64,000 nt of DNA from JAUMBM01 sp964441755 (GCA_964441755.1 CAYTVG010000002.1:186001-250000); one strand, 5' to 3'; numbered from the stretch's first letter, positions 36,017-45,328 are shown. The notes: generated from the sequence alone by a model not told the origin. Program-made: numbers and translations.

Positions 36017-36122
36017 ACGTCACTAGTCTGCTTATTAGTAAATATTGGTTAGTCGCGGAAATCAAAAGATGCAAAGGCTAAAATACGTGCAATCTGTGCC
36101 GGAACTGGGGTATCAATACTAC

Positions 36123-36153
36123 TTGCCCTTTGCGTTGACTACGCAAAGGGCAA
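36123..36153. repeat. perfect 13-bp inverted repeat
   Basis: TTGCCCTTTGCGT and ACGCAAAGGGCAA around a 5-nt loop TGACT. It lies between the lipoprotein gene and pspC, both on the - strand, with no T-run on either side. It could be a weak terminator, an mRNA-processing site or an operator. Confidence 0.55.
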
Positions 36154-36216
36154 ATAAGATAACAAAAAAAGCGTCAAATGGATTATAATTTGGCACTATT
36201 TTTTTTGAGCAACAAA

Positions 36217-36624
36217 TTATTTGTATTTGACCTCCGTCACTTTGCCTGCTTCTACAACCAGTACAAGCTGACGCTTAGTCATTTCCGGGTTGGGCATGAG
36301 TGAGCCTGGTGCTGCAGGATTGTCGAAGGGTACAAGATAATCTTCGGGTACTTTGCATTTTCTGTCAGCCACATTGAAAGCTACTTCAGCAGTGATGGTT
36401 TTATTGTCTGAAGTAAGCATGTTGAGCATAATCGCTGTTGATGAGAGGGCTGCATTCTGATACGTGGCCTCAACTTCCCCGCTAAGACTGGCATCTGCCG
36501 GTTGCGGCGGAGCTGCAGGCTTCTCAGTAGTTGCTGCCTTATCGGCGGCTGCATCAGTAGCCTTGTCATTGGCGCAGGCGGCCAGAAAAAGAAGCAGGAG
36601 CAGTGAAAAGAATTTTACTTGCAT
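36217..36624 (-). CDS. small lipoprotein of unknown function
   Basis: A 135-residue protein with a clear lipoprotein signal (lipobox FLAA-C17). An Ala/Pro/Lys-rich linker (about 20-45) is followed by a compact C-terminal part with strands such as TITAEVAFN and RQLVLVVEAGKVTEVKYK. I recognise no family. One extra cysteine (in DRKCKVPEDY) lies in the mature part. It is on the - strand upstream of the 13-bp hairpin and divergent from the DUF423 gene. Confidence 0.7.
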   Translation of the reverse strand: MQVKFFSLLLLLFLAACANDKATDAAADKAATTEKPAAPPQPADASLSGEVEATYQNAALSSTAIMLNMLTSDNKTITAEVAFNVADRKCKVPEDYLVPFDNPAAPGSLMPNPEMTKRQLVLVVEAGKVTEVKYK

Positions 36625-36792
36625 GACTGAAATGATTGTGAATTTTGCTGCAATTTTCCGAAAAAAACTGCTAATAAGCTATTTTTGTACCCTTAAATGT
36701 TTATCGAGTGAATTAATAATCAATTGTAGATTAATTTTGAGGGTATTAAAAGCCTGAAATAAGTATTCATCATCAAAGAAGCCGTACTAATT

Positions 36793-37227
36793 ATGCAAAT
36801 GAGAAAAACATTCATCCGCATCGGAAGCCTGTTAGCCGGACTTGGCGTTGCCATTGGGGCATTTAGTGCTCACATGCTCAAAGGGCACATTACAACAGAA
36901 CAGATGGAAACCTTCCAGACGGGCGTCCGCTATCACCTGATTCATTCGCTGGCATTTCTGATGATTGGCGTTATGCTTTATTTCCGCCGCACGAAATGGC
37001 TTTTGCGGGCCGGATGGTCATTTGTGATTGGTATTGTATTATTTTCCGGTTCACTGTATTTGTTGTCTGTGCGCGAGCTGTTGCTGGCTCCCTTGGAGTG
37101 GATGGGCTTTATTACGCCCCTTGGGGGGCTCTTTTTTATTGCCGGCTGGATAGGTGTTTTTCTGTCTACCTACGAATCCAACGAGTTGTACAAGCATAAA
37201 TCCAGGTCTGCAGCAGCAGACGAATAG
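36793..37227 (+). CDS. DUF423 inner-membrane protein (YgdD-like)
   Basis: A 144-residue protein with four hydrophobic segments (about 10-28, 52-68, 75-95, 105-125). It has the DUF423 features GAFSAHMLK, FQTGVRYHLIHSLA and TPLGGLFFIAGW. The family is conserved and uncharacterised. The start is at 36793; an ATG two codons later is equally possible. A perfect palindromic terminator follows and is shared with metG. Confidence 0.88.
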   Translation: MQMRKTFIRIGSLLAGLGVAIGAFSAHMLKGHITTEQMETFQTGVRYHLIHSLAFLMIGVMLYFRRTKWLLRAGWSFVIGIVLFSGSLYLLSVRELLLAPLEWMGFITPLGGLFFIAGWIGVFLSTYESNELYKHKSRSAAADE

Positions 37228-37242
37228 GTTTACAGTTGCCAC

Positions 37243-37276
37243 AAAACGCGCTTCGGCTGCAGCCGAAGCGCGTTTT
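37243..37276. terminator. perfectly palindromic bidirectional terminator
   Basis: 34 bp that are their own reverse complement: AAAACGCGCTTCGGCTG followed by CAGCCGAAGCGCGTTTT. It lies between convergent DUF423 and metG. A folded hairpin would need to open a few central pairs. Confidence 0.8.
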
Positions 37277-37291
37277 CAACAATAAAGGTAT

Positions 37292-39403
37292 TTATTTAAC
37301 AACCCAGCCGCCGCCCATTTGTGCAGGCGCCTGCACAAAAACCAGCTTACCGTCTCCGTCTTCGGCCATGAGAATCATGCCCTGGCTGACGATTCCCCTG
37401 AGTTTGCGCGGGGCTAGGTTTGCAACAACCAATACCGCCTGACCAACGATGGCCTCTGGTTGATAGTGAAGTGCAATACCAGAAACAATAGTGCGTTTTT
37501 CGAAGCCCAGATCGACCTCCAGTTTAAGCAATTTATCAGCCTTTTCGACTCGTTCAGCCTTCAGAATGATGCCCGTGCGAATATCCAGTCTGGCAAAATC
37601 TTCATAGGCGATATCCGGCTGCAGCGGTGGGCGCTTTTCGGCTTGTTCTGCCTGTTGTATAGCTGCAAGACGCGCTTTCTGCCGGTTGATGATGTCAAGC
37701 CTTGAAGTGTCATTTCTGTCCATGATTTTGGGGAAAAGCACCTCTACTTCCCCTATGATATGCCCTGCGGGGAGCAGGGGCATGCCGTCATAGCATGCGC
37801 TAATGGCTTTTTCCAAATCACCTGCCTGTACGGCCGGCAGGTTGAGCAGCTGCCGCAGGCGGCGGGAAGAAAAAGGCAAAAATGGCTCAACCAGCACGCT
37901 CAGCAGGGTGGTTAGCTGCAGCCCTGTATACATGCTGTCTGCAATCTTTTCGTCCTGCGGATTGGCCTTGTACAAGGCCCAGGGGGCAGTATCCTGTAAA
38001 TGTGTGTTGCCCCAGCTGGCAATCTCCATAAGGGTAGCAGCTGCCTGCTTACAGTTGAAGGCCTCAATTTCTTCAACATACTGGTGGACTAGCTGGCGCA
38101 CGGGCAGTAAAGTATCCGATAGCATAGCTGATGAGGCAGGTACAACGCCCTGATAGTATTTATGGGTGAGTGTACCGATGCGGTTGACGTAGTTGCCCAG
38201 CTTGTCTGCCAGTTCTTTGTCGTAGAAATCGACAAACTGATCCCACTTGAAGTCTGCATCGCCATTTTCAGGCAGGTTGCGCGCCAGTGCCCAGCGGAGC
38301 GCGTCCTCAGCATTGGGAAAGTCGGCAAATTCTTCAAGGTATTCGTGTTGCTCAATGCCCCAACCCCTGCTTTTGCTAAACTTTTGTCCCTCGAAGTTGA
38401 GAAACTGATTGGCAGGGACGTTGACGGGCAGGTTGAAACCTCCGTACGCCTTGAGCATAGCTGGGAAAATGATGCAGTGAAATACAATATTGTCTTTGCC
38501 AATAAAGTGAATCAGCTTTGTGTCGGGATTACGCCAGTAATCTTCCCAAATTTTACCATTTTCCAGCGCCCACTGTTTGGTGCTGGAAATATAGCCGATA
38601 GGCGCATCAAACCACACGTACAGTACCTTACCTTGTGCATTGTCGAGCGGCACCGGGATGCCCCAGTCGAGGTCACGGGTGATGGCACGAGCTTGCAGAC
38701 CCTCGTTGAGCCAGCCCAGACACTGCCCGATCACATGCTTACGCCACTGCTGCACTTGATGGTGCTGCTCTCCGTCAAGCATACCCGTCTCTATCCAGGT
38801 TCGCAACCACTCAGCATGCTGGTCAAGCCGGAAATACCAGTGCTGCGTCTCCCTAAGCACCGGTGGTTTTTGGCTGAGTGTCGAAATAGGGTCAATAAGT
38901 TCAAGGGGCGAAAGATCGCTGCCACAACTCTCGCACTGGTCGCCATAGGCCTCCTTGTGCCCGCATTTGGGACAAGTGCCTTTAATGAAACGGTCAGCGA
39001 GAAATTGGCTAAAGTCTTCGTCGTAGTATTGCTCCGTGGAACGTACTTCAAACTGATCGCCTTTCTCCAGCAACTTCAGAAAAAAATCCTGGGCCGTCTC
39101 GTGATGAAGTGCAGCGCTTGTCCGATGGTAGTAATCAAAGGAAATCCCCAGCCGCTCAAAGGTCTGCCGGTTGAGGTTGTGGTATTTGTCTATGATCTCC
39201 TGAGGGCTGATGCCCTCCTTCTTGGCGCGTATCGTTATGGCAGCTCCATGCTCATCAGATCCGCACACCCATACTACATCCCTGCCCATACCGCGCAGGT
39301 AGCGCGCATAAATATCTGCCGGCAGGTAGGCACCTGCCAGATGCCCCAGGTGCAGGGCACCGTTGGCATAGGGTAGTGCTGACGTAATGAGGTATCTGGA
39401 CAT
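37292..39403 (-). CDS. metG: methionyl-tRNA synthetase
   Basis: A 703-residue class I synthetase that charges tRNA-Met. The HIGH motif is HLGH (18-21), and the second signature is KFSKS in the KMSKS position. The zinc-knuckle insertion has two CxxC pairs (CPKC, CESC; about 145-162). The C-terminal EMAP/Trbp111-type tRNA-binding domain (about 590-703) starts DFARLDIRTG and ends QAPAQMGGGWVVK. The architecture is that of the long dimeric form. It is monocistronic, with a -7 box 22 nt upstream of the ATG. Confidence 0.97.
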   Translation of the reverse strand: MSRYLITSALPYANGALHLGHLAGAYLPADIYARYLRGMGRDVVWVCGSDEHGAAITIRAKKEGISPQEIIDKYHNLNRQTFERLGISFDYYHRTSAALHHETAQDFFLKLLEKGDQFEVRSTEQYYDEDFSQFLADRFIKGTCPKCGHKEAYGDQCESCGSDLSPLELIDPISTLSQKPPVLRETQHWYFRLDQHAEWLRTWIETGMLDGEQHHQVQQWRKHVIGQCLGWLNEGLQARAITRDLDWGIPVPLDNAQGKVLYVWFDAPIGYISSTKQWALENGKIWEDYWRNPDTKLIHFIGKDNIVFHCIIFPAMLKAYGGFNLPVNVPANQFLNFEGQKFSKSRGWGIEQHEYLEEFADFPNAEDALRWALARNLPENGDADFKWDQFVDFYDKELADKLGNYVNRIGTLTHKYYQGVVPASSAMLSDTLLPVRQLVHQYVEEIEAFNCKQAAATLMEIASWGNTHLQDTAPWALYKANPQDEKIADSMYTGLQLTTLLSVLVEPFLPFSSRRLRQLLNLPAVQAGDLEKAISACYDGMPLLPAGHIIGEVEVLFPKIMDRNDTSRLDIINRQKARLAAIQQAEQAEKRPPLQPDIAYEDFARLDIRTGIILKAERVEKADKLLKLEVDLGFEKRTIVSGIALHYQPEAIVGQAVLVVANLAPRKLRGIVSQGMILMAEDGDGKLVFVQAPAQMGGGWVVK

Positions 39404-39425
39404 AAATTCTTATCTGTTTTGCCCG

Positions 39426-39433
39426 CAAAGGTA
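39426..39433 (-). promoter_or_regulatory. metG: -7 box of metG (TACCTTTG)
   Basis: An exact TAnnTTTG on the - strand, 22 nt upstream of the metG ATG; no clear -33 element. Confidence 0.6.
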
Positions 39434-39594
39434 AGGGGTTTTCAGCGGCTTTGCCGTTGCCGGGGCGTATTTGTTGTGGTAAAAAAATAGCAGCCTTTCG
39501 GCTGCAGTCGTCTCGTGGACACAAACATGTGCTTATCTTCGCAAAGGAATAACCGTTTCAAGGCGGAAGGAAATAAACCAAATGATTACATCCA

Positions 39595-40833
39595 ATGAAT
39601 CACCCCGGACAAATACGCATTGAAGATTACGACTACCTGCTGCCGGAAGACCGCATTGCCAGCCACCCCTTGGCCGAGCGTGACGCCTCCCGGCTGCTGC
39701 TCTTTACGGAGGCCGGCTGCAGCGACAGTGTTTTTCGTCAGCTGGCCGAAGAAATTCCCGCCGGTAGCCTGTTGGTATTCAATGATACCCGCGTTATCCG
39801 CGCGCGCTTATTGCTGGCTGCTGACGCGGGCCAGGCAATCGAGATTTTTTGTCTCGAGCCTGTACTACCCGCTGACTATCAGATGAGTCTGTCAAATTGT
39901 GAAGAAGTGGTCTGGTGCTGCCTTATCGGAGGAAACCGCAAGTGGAAGAGTGGTGTACTGGCTCTTCAGGTAAGCACGGACCACGGTACTGCCCGTATCG
40001 AGATCACCCGTCGTGAACGGCTGAATGATGGTAGTTTTCACATGGTTTTTCAATGGAATAATCCTGCGCTGACATTTGCAGATGTACTCGAGGCAGCAGG
40101 TCAGATCCCGCTGCCTCCCTATCTCAATCGGCCGGCAGAGGAAGAGGATGAACTGCGCTACCAGACAATTTACGCGAAAGAGCAGGGATCGGTAGCGGCG
40201 CCAACAGCCGGTCTGCATTTTACAGAGGCTGTCATGCAGTCGCTGCACGATAAAGGGATTGATACGGCCTACGTAACCCTGCATGTTGGGGCGGGTACCT
40301 TCCGGCCCGTAAAATCAGAACTGATGGCTGAGCATTCGATGCATCGGGAAAATGTGATCGTTTCCCGACAGCTTATCGAGCGTTTACTGCAGCAAATGGA
40401 AAAGGGATTGCCTGTTGTGGTTGTTGGTACAACGAGTCTGCGCACAATCGAAAGTTTATATTGGTTTGGTGTTCAGTGTGCAGCAGCTAATGCTACAGAC
40501 CCCTTGTCGTTTCAGCTCGATCAGTGGGAGCCTTACCGGCAACAGCCTGACAGCCTGCCCGACGGGCAGGAAAGCCTGCGTCAACTGCTGGACTTTTTGG
40601 GCGATAGCCCCCGCCTGGAGGGTGATACCCAGCTGCTGATCGCACCGGGTTACCGTTTCCGGCTTGCCGACGCGCTGATTACCAATTTCCATCAGCCCCG
40701 AAGCACTTTGCTGCTGCTGATTGCAGCTTTCATCGGGTCAGCATGGCGGGATGTCTATGCATACGCGCTTTCCAATGGGTTTCGCTTTCTGAGTTATGGC
40801 GATAGCAGCCTGTTGTGGCGTAGAAAGGCATAG
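39595..40833 (+). CDS. queA: tRNA preQ1(34) S-adenosylmethionine ribosyltransferase-isomerase
   Basis: A 412-residue QueA, which transfers the ribosyl part of SAM to preQ1 in tRNA to make epoxyqueuosine. It has the N-terminal YDYLLPEDRIASHPLAERDASRLL, the LLVFNDTRVIRARL strand, the signature QTIYAKEQGSVAAPTAGLHF, TLHVGAGTFRPVK and a C-terminal LITNFHQPRSTLLLL. There is an insertion near residues 300-340 compared with E. coli QueA (356 residues), as is frequent in Bacteroidota. A promoter-like TATCTTCG lies at about 39533. Confidence 0.96.
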   Translation: MNHPGQIRIEDYDYLLPEDRIASHPLAERDASRLLLFTEAGCSDSVFRQLAEEIPAGSLLVFNDTRVIRARLLLAADAGQAIEIFCLEPVLPADYQMSLSNCEEVVWCCLIGGNRKWKSGVLALQVSTDHGTARIEITRRERLNDGSFHMVFQWNNPALTFADVLEAAGQIPLPPYLNRPAEEEDELRYQTIYAKEQGSVAAPTAGLHFTEAVMQSLHDKGIDTAYVTLHVGAGTFRPVKSELMAEHSMHRENVIVSRQLIERLLQQMEKGLPVVVVGTTSLRTIESLYWFGVQCAAANATDPLSFQLDQWEPYRQQPDSLPDGQESLRQLLDFLGDSPRLEGDTQLLIAPGYRFRLADALITNFHQPRSTLLLLIAAFIGSAWRDVYAYALSNGFRFLSYGDSSLLWRRKA

Positions 40834-40859
40834 GCGTTGTGAAAAAATGAGTTGGAGAC

Positions 40860-40886
40860 TTTTTGATTTTTGGGAAAAATCAAAAA
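40860..40886 (+). terminator. A/T hairpin after queA
   Basis: A perfect 12-bp A/T-rich inverted repeat (TTTTTGATTTTT and AAAAATCAAAAA) around GGG, 26 bp after the queA stop codon. It is weak in energy but well placed. Confidence 0.45.
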
Positions 40887-41098
40887 ATAAACTCCTGTTC
40901 ACGCTCAAGGCATCCTGGCGGCTGTTGCCACTTGTGTCGGGATTCACAAAAAGTGTTGTCGAGCAGCGGGGTTTGGCAAAACAAAGAGGGAATTTAAGTT
41001 GTATATAGTAGTATTGTTTTTGGGTCGCCTGACTTGTCCGGTGCTGACAAAAACAGTACTTTTATGTATAGGTATTTATCACAGCAAAAATAGATCAG

Positions 41099-41512
41099 AT
41101 GTATCCAGTTGAATTAACCATTCCGATGGCTAAGGACCTCACGGATTTTGGTTTTGAAAGCCTGCAGACACCGGATGCCGTCGATTCAGTCATGACTGGC
41201 AAAGATGGTACTGTATTGGTCGTCGTCAACTCTGTCTGCGGTTGTGCAGCCGCCAATGCCAGACCTGGTGCCAAACTGGCTATCAGCCATGAGAAGCGCC
41301 CTGACCGCGCAGTGACGGTTTTCGCTGGTGTGGATGCAGCAGCTACTGCAAAAGCCAGAGAGTATATGCTTCCTTATCCTCCGTCTTCTCCCTCAATCGC
41401 TTTGTTTAAAGATGGTAAGCTGGTGCACTTTCTCGAGCGCCACCATATCGAGGGTCGTTCGGCAGAAATTATTGCCGAAAACCTGAAGATGGCTTTTGAC
41501 AGGTACTGCTAA
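41099..41512 (+). CDS. bacilliredoxin (BrxA/BrxB, YphP family)
   Basis: A 137-residue thioredoxin-fold protein of the YphP/YqiW family. The redox motif is C47-G-C49 in VNSVCGCAAANARPG, diagnostic for bacilliredoxins. They remove bacillithiol from S-bacillithiolated proteins. It implies a bacillithiol system in this organism, but no bsh genes are in the window. The start is MYPVELTIPMAKDL. The gene stands alone with a strong terminator shared with the convergent acyl-CoA dehydrogenase gene. Confidence 0.93.
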   Translation: MYPVELTIPMAKDLTDFGFESLQTPDAVDSVMTGKDGTVLVVVNSVCGCAAANARPGAKLAISHEKRPDRAVTVFAGVDAAATAKAREYMLPYPPSSPSIALFKDGKLVHFLERHHIEGRSAEIIAENLKMAFDRYC

Positions 41513-41526
41513 TAGCGGGATATACA

Positions 41527-41569
41527 AAGGGCGTGTTGTTTTTTTGACTCAAAAAAACAGCACGCCCTT
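41527..41569. terminator. bidirectional terminator
   Basis: A long hairpin with arms AAGGGCGTG and CACGCCCTT, extended by a T7/A7 segment, between the convergent bacilliredoxin and acyl-CoA dehydrogenase genes. Confidence 0.8.
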
Positions 41570-41600
41570 CGTGTATGTATTTTCTTTACAGTGTCGATGG

Positions 41601-42761
41601 CTATTTTCCTTTCAGAATTTCACGGCTGATAACTAGCTTTTGAATTTCTGTGGTGCCCTCACCAATGGTACAGAGTTTGGCATCGCGGTAGAATTTTTCT
41701 ACCGGAAAATCCTTGATGTAGCCGTATCCACCCAGCACCTGTATGGCTTCATTGCTGATACGGACAGCCGCCTCCGAAGCGTAATACTTGGCCATAGCAG
41801 ACAACTTGGTGACCTCCCTGCCACTGTCCTTGAGAAAACCTGCCTGCCGGATCAGCATTTCGCTGGCCTGAATCTGGGTGAGCATGTCGACCAACTTGAA
41901 GCCGACGGCCTGGAATTGTCCTATGGGCTGCCCAAACTGTTCGCGCTCCCCCGCATAGTCAGCAGCAGCTTCATAGGCACCTTTGGCAATACCCAATGAT
42001 AATGCTGCTATAGAAATTCGACCTCCGTCGAGGATTTTCATGGACTGTATGAATCCCTCGCCTTCTTTACCCAACACCTGACTTTTGTGTACACGGCAGT
42101 TGTCAAAGATGAGTTCAGCTGTTTCACTCGCACGCATACCCAGCTTATTTTCCTTTTTGCCAGGAAGAAAACCCGGATGACCTTTCTCTATGATGAAAGC
42201 AGTCATGCCACGACTGTCAAGTAGTTCGCCAGTACGTGCAATCACTACAGCTACCTGCCCGGTAATACCATGGGTGATAAAATTTTTTGTGCCGTTGAGG
42301 ATGTAATGATCACCATCTTTTATGGCAGTACAACGCATCCTGCCAGCATCACTTCCGGTATTGGGCTCTGTAAGCCCCCAGGCTCCCAGCCACTGACCCG
42401 ATGCCAGTAAGGGCAGATATTTTTGCTTCTGTTCCTCGTTGCCAAATTGAAGAATATGATTGGTACACAAAGAATTGTGCGCAGCTACTGACAGGCCGAT
42501 GGCACCACAAACGCGGGCAATTTCTTCAATGATGGTGATGTAGGCCTGGTAGTTGAGGGCGGCTCCTCCGTAGGCTTCAGGTACGAGTACCCCCATGAAG
42601 CCCAGCTCGCCCATCTTATGAAATAAGTCGACGGGCAGATGCTGCTGTTCATCCCATTCTGTCCGGTATGGTTTGATGTAATTTTCGGCAAAATCCCTTA
42701 CGCTGGCTTTAATCATGGATAGATTATCCAGCGCGTCTGTGTGTTCTGTTTGTGGATGCAT
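41601..42761 (-). CDS. acyl-CoA dehydrogenase
   Basis: A 386-residue FAD enzyme of the short/branched-chain acyl-CoA dehydrogenase type. It has the N-terminal helical domain, the FAD/substrate segment WGLTEPNTGSDAG followed by NGTKNFITHG, the signature region RVHKSQVLGKEGEGF, and QVLGGYGYIKDFPVEKFYRDAK. The C-terminal IGEGTTEIQKLVISR contains the catalytic Glu in the position used by butyryl-CoA dehydrogenases. It oxidises acyl-CoA to enoyl-CoA in beta-oxidation or amino-acid breakdown; chain length cannot be read from sequence. No etf genes are adjacent. Confidence 0.93.
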   Translation of the reverse strand: MHPQTEHTDALDNLSMIKASVRDFAENYIKPYRTEWDEQQHLPVDLFHKMGELGFMGVLVPEAYGGAALNYQAYITIIEEIARVCGAIGLSVAAHNSLCTNHILQFGNEEQKQKYLPLLASGQWLGAWGLTEPNTGSDAGRMRCTAIKDGDHYILNGTKNFITHGITGQVAVVIARTGELLDSRGMTAFIIEKGHPGFLPGKKENKLGMRASETAELIFDNCRVHKSQVLGKEGEGFIQSMKILDGGRISIAALSLGIAKGAYEAAADYAGEREQFGQPIGQFQAVGFKLVDMLTQIQASEMLIRQAGFLKDSGREVTKLSAMAKYYASEAAVRISNEAIQVLGGYGYIKDFPVEKFYRDAKLCTIGEGTTEIQKLVISREILKGK

Positions 42762-42828
42762 AGCTATTTGGTTAGGTACTTATCATAAAAACCTGCCTCA
42801 TTGGCGATTTGTTCAGTTATGGCGTAGT

Positions 42829-43953
42829 CTATTTAGTGATAAGGTAGTGTTCGGGTGACCCACCCGAAGGAACGACATTGGGTGCCTGTCTGCGCAGTCG
42901 ATGGTACCAGCTGGGTTCAGGATCTAGGGAGAGTTGGTCGATATGGTTATAGAATTGTTCAAGGAAGAGTGTCATTTCGTCGCGTGCTTCACGATTGAGT
43001 AATTTACAGCGGTCAACGGTACTGAGTAGTGCTTCCCGCTTTTGCCTGAATAGAGAGAGGTTGGCTTCTATGACTTCATTACTGGCCGGCAGGCCTAAAA
43101 ATATGCGGTGCTGCAGGCTAAGCTGACCCATCTGCAGGTTGGGGATGGCGTAGCCTGCATTGACCATACCTGAAAAATCAAAATCGAAGGCTACCGGAAT
43201 AAGTGTGCTGTCGGGCATAGCCATAAGCTTTAGATTTCGAAGCATCGGAAGGCTGAAATCTGTATTGCTGATGAAGTACTGGAAAAGCGCGTGCATGTTT
43301 TCAGCTTGCATATCAATACGGGATGGGTGGGGGTTGAGGCAAGTATCACAAACAGTTGCTCCGAGCCTGTCTGCCAATTCTGCTGTGTCTTCAATAATAA
43401 AACCGTACCTTCGCAGGGGACTTATTTGCCCTTTGGTGTCGATGTACTGAATACGAACCAGCTGTATGCGATAGCTGTAGTTGGTCAGCTGTCGGTACAT
43501 TTGGTAAATGAGGTATTCTCGGAGCAGATTGTCATTGCCTGCTGATTTGTCTTCCTTGCAGTGGGTGACAAGTTTGAAGTCGTCATAGTCTGAGAGGCCT
43601 TGTTGTCGAAGGTCTGACTTGCTAAAATCCAATTTGATGGGTGGAAAATCGCATATCCGGCGTCTGTATTTACCCCTGGCACTAACCTTAATCTGGTAGC
43701 TGCGACCAACCTGCTTGCCGTTGTCGGTCATGATGCAAAATTCTGCGTCCTGCTCGGCTGAGTCCGTGTTGCGATGGTCTATCAAACTGGCTAAATCTGT
43801 GCGCAGGCTTATTTCCCGAACTTCAGTTCCGCCCAATTGGTCAAAAAAACTGGGCTGCTGTACGGGTTGAGCTGCCAATACATACCAACTGAAACCCGCA
43901 AAGAGGTATATAACAATGCCTGAAAATTTGTGAATCAGTGGTAAATTTTTCAT
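42829..43953 (-). CDS. exported protein, distantly CotH kinase-like
   Basis: A 374-residue exported protein. The signal peptide starts at ATG 43953 (MKNLPLIHK, cleavage near VLAAQ); an ATG 8 codons upstream is less likely. The body has the order seen in CotH-type proteins: a strand with SARGKYRRR, a KL.TH segment followed by LLREYLIYQMYRQLTNYSYR, a GFIIEDT strand, and later PVAFDFDFSGMVNAGYA. I did not find a fully convincing kinase active site, so this is a tentative fold assignment. It is conserved-looking, stands alone, and is divergent from the alkaline phosphatase gene. Confidence 0.5.
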   Translation of the reverse strand: MKNLPLIHKFSGIVIYLFAGFSWYVLAAQPVQQPSFFDQLGGTEVREISLRTDLASLIDHRNTDSAEQDAEFCIMTDNGKQVGRSYQIKVSARGKYRRRICDFPPIKLDFSKSDLRQQGLSDYDDFKLVTHCKEDKSAGNDNLLREYLIYQMYRQLTNYSYRIQLVRIQYIDTKGQISPLRRYGFIIEDTAELADRLGATVCDTCLNPHPSRIDMQAENMHALFQYFISNTDFSLPMLRNLKLMAMPDSTLIPVAFDFDFSGMVNAGYAIPNLQMGQLSLQHRIFLGLPASNEVIEANLSLFRQKREALLSTVDRCKLLNREARDEMTLFLEQFYNHIDQLSLDPEPSWYHRLRRQAPNVVPSGGSPEHYLITK

Positions 43954-44106
43954 GTGATGCTTACTTGTTGACAACAATCCGAGAACGCTGTATTGTGATG
44001 ACGGTTACACTAGTATAAACGTATCATCTTTAGAATCGTTGCATGTTTTAGAATATTATTCCAATATATTGATTTTTTTTGCTGTATTTAGAATTTAATT
44101 TTATCA

Positions 44107-45282
44107 ATGAGAAAAAAAATAAACAGATTGCTACTCTTGCGCAGCCGAATTCGGAATAATGCACAATGGTGGCATGCGTTGGTGTGGTTCGGCTTACTGT
44201 GGGTAGTGCCGGCCACTCTGCCCTCTTGTAAATCTACGGCTAAAATAGAATCAGTGCAACCTTCAGCAGCAGAGGCTTCTCCTGCAGTGATTCTGTTAAT
44301 TGGGGACGGGATGGGGCTTAGCATATTGACAGCTGCTATGTATAACAGTACCACTCCGTTGGCGATGCAACAGATGCCGGTTGTCGGTTTTCACAAGACT
44401 CATTCTTCTTCGGACTTGGTGACAGATTCGGCGGCAGGAGCGACGGCTTTTGCCTGCGGTATAAAAACATATAATAATAGCATAGGGATGGGGCCTGATA
44501 CAATGCCCTGCTATAGTCTGCTGGAAGCTAGCATTGCTCATGGTCTGGCAACAGGTTTAGTGGCTACGTCCTCGATTGTACATGCTACACCAGCTGCTTT
44601 CTATGCGCATGAGCCTTTGCGAACAAGCAACGAGGCCATTGCTTTGGCACTGGTGGAGTCCGGTGTCGATATTTTTATTGGCGGTGGTAAGCGCTACTTC
44701 GACCGGAGGGAGGAGGACGACAGGAACCTGATTGCGGAATTGACCTTTAAGGGCTATGTGATACGGGACTACTTTGATCATTCACTCGATAAACTCACTA
44801 TTGATCCCGCCAGGAAGTTTGCTTTTTTCACAGCCGACAGCCAACCGGTTAGTGTGTCGCAGGGGCGCTCTTATCTTTCCTATGCAACACGACTTTCTAT
44901 GGAGTATCTGGATCGACGCAATCCCAAGGGTTTTTTCCTGTTGGTAGAGGGGAGTCAGATCGATTGGGCTAATCATGCGAAAGAGGGCCGACTGGCAGTA
45001 CAGGAAACACTGGATTTTGACCGCGCAGTCGGAGAGGCACTGGAATTTGCCAGAAAACGCGGTAATACACTGGTGCTCGTAACAGCGGATCATGAGACAG
45101 GGGGTGTCTCATTGCTTCCTCGCAGCAAATCGGAGCGGGTAGACATTGCATACAGTACAAATGCACATACGGGTAGCATGGTGCCTTTATTGGCCTTCGG
45201 ACCGGAAGCAGCTGTTTTCTCCGGCATCTATGAAAATACAGCCATACACGATAAAATCAAAGCTTTTCTGGGACTGGAATAA
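44107..45282 (+). CDS. alkaline phosphatase (PhoA family)
   Basis: A 391-residue metal-dependent phosphomonoesterase. The first metal site is ILLIGDGMG, the nucleophile is Ser108 in TDSAAGATAF, and the later metal ligands lie in EGSQIDWANHA and TADHETGG. The start has a long basic n-region followed by a hydrophobic stretch ending LPS-C, which fits a lipoprotein signal, so it is probably anchored facing the periplasm. Phosphate scavenging is the usual role; no Pho box or pst gene is visible. Confidence 0.94.
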   Translation: MRKKINRLLLLRSRIRNNAQWWHALVWFGLLWVVPATLPSCKSTAKIESVQPSAAEASPAVILLIGDGMGLSILTAAMYNSTTPLAMQQMPVVGFHKTHSSSDLVTDSAAGATAFACGIKTYNNSIGMGPDTMPCYSLLEASIAHGLATGLVATSSIVHATPAAFYAHEPLRTSNEAIALALVESGVDIFIGGGKRYFDRREEDDRNLIAELTFKGYVIRDYFDHSLDKLTIDPARKFAFFTADSQPVSVSQGRSYLSYATRLSMEYLDRRNPKGFFLLVEGSQIDWANHAKEGRLAVQETLDFDRAVGEALEFARKRGNTLVLVTADHETGGVSLLPRSKSERVDIAYSTNAHTGSMVPLLAFGPEAAVFSGIYENTAIHDKIKAFLGLE

Positions 45283-45286
45283 AGAT

Positions 45287-45322
45287 AAGCGGTATTGACA
45301 GCCTTAGCCGCCAATACCGCTT
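45287..45322. terminator. hairpin between phosphatase and amylase genes
   Basis: A perfect 11-bp stem AAGCGGTATTG/CAATACCGCTT with a 14-nt loop between convergent genes. There is no long T-run, so efficiency is uncertain. Confidence 0.65.
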
Positions 45323-45328
45323 CAATGA

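Noticed and set aside
38162..39376. Long open frame (about 400 codons) antisense to metG
   Set aside because: It mirrors the codon pattern of metG, which is certain; the translated sequence has no recognisable domain.
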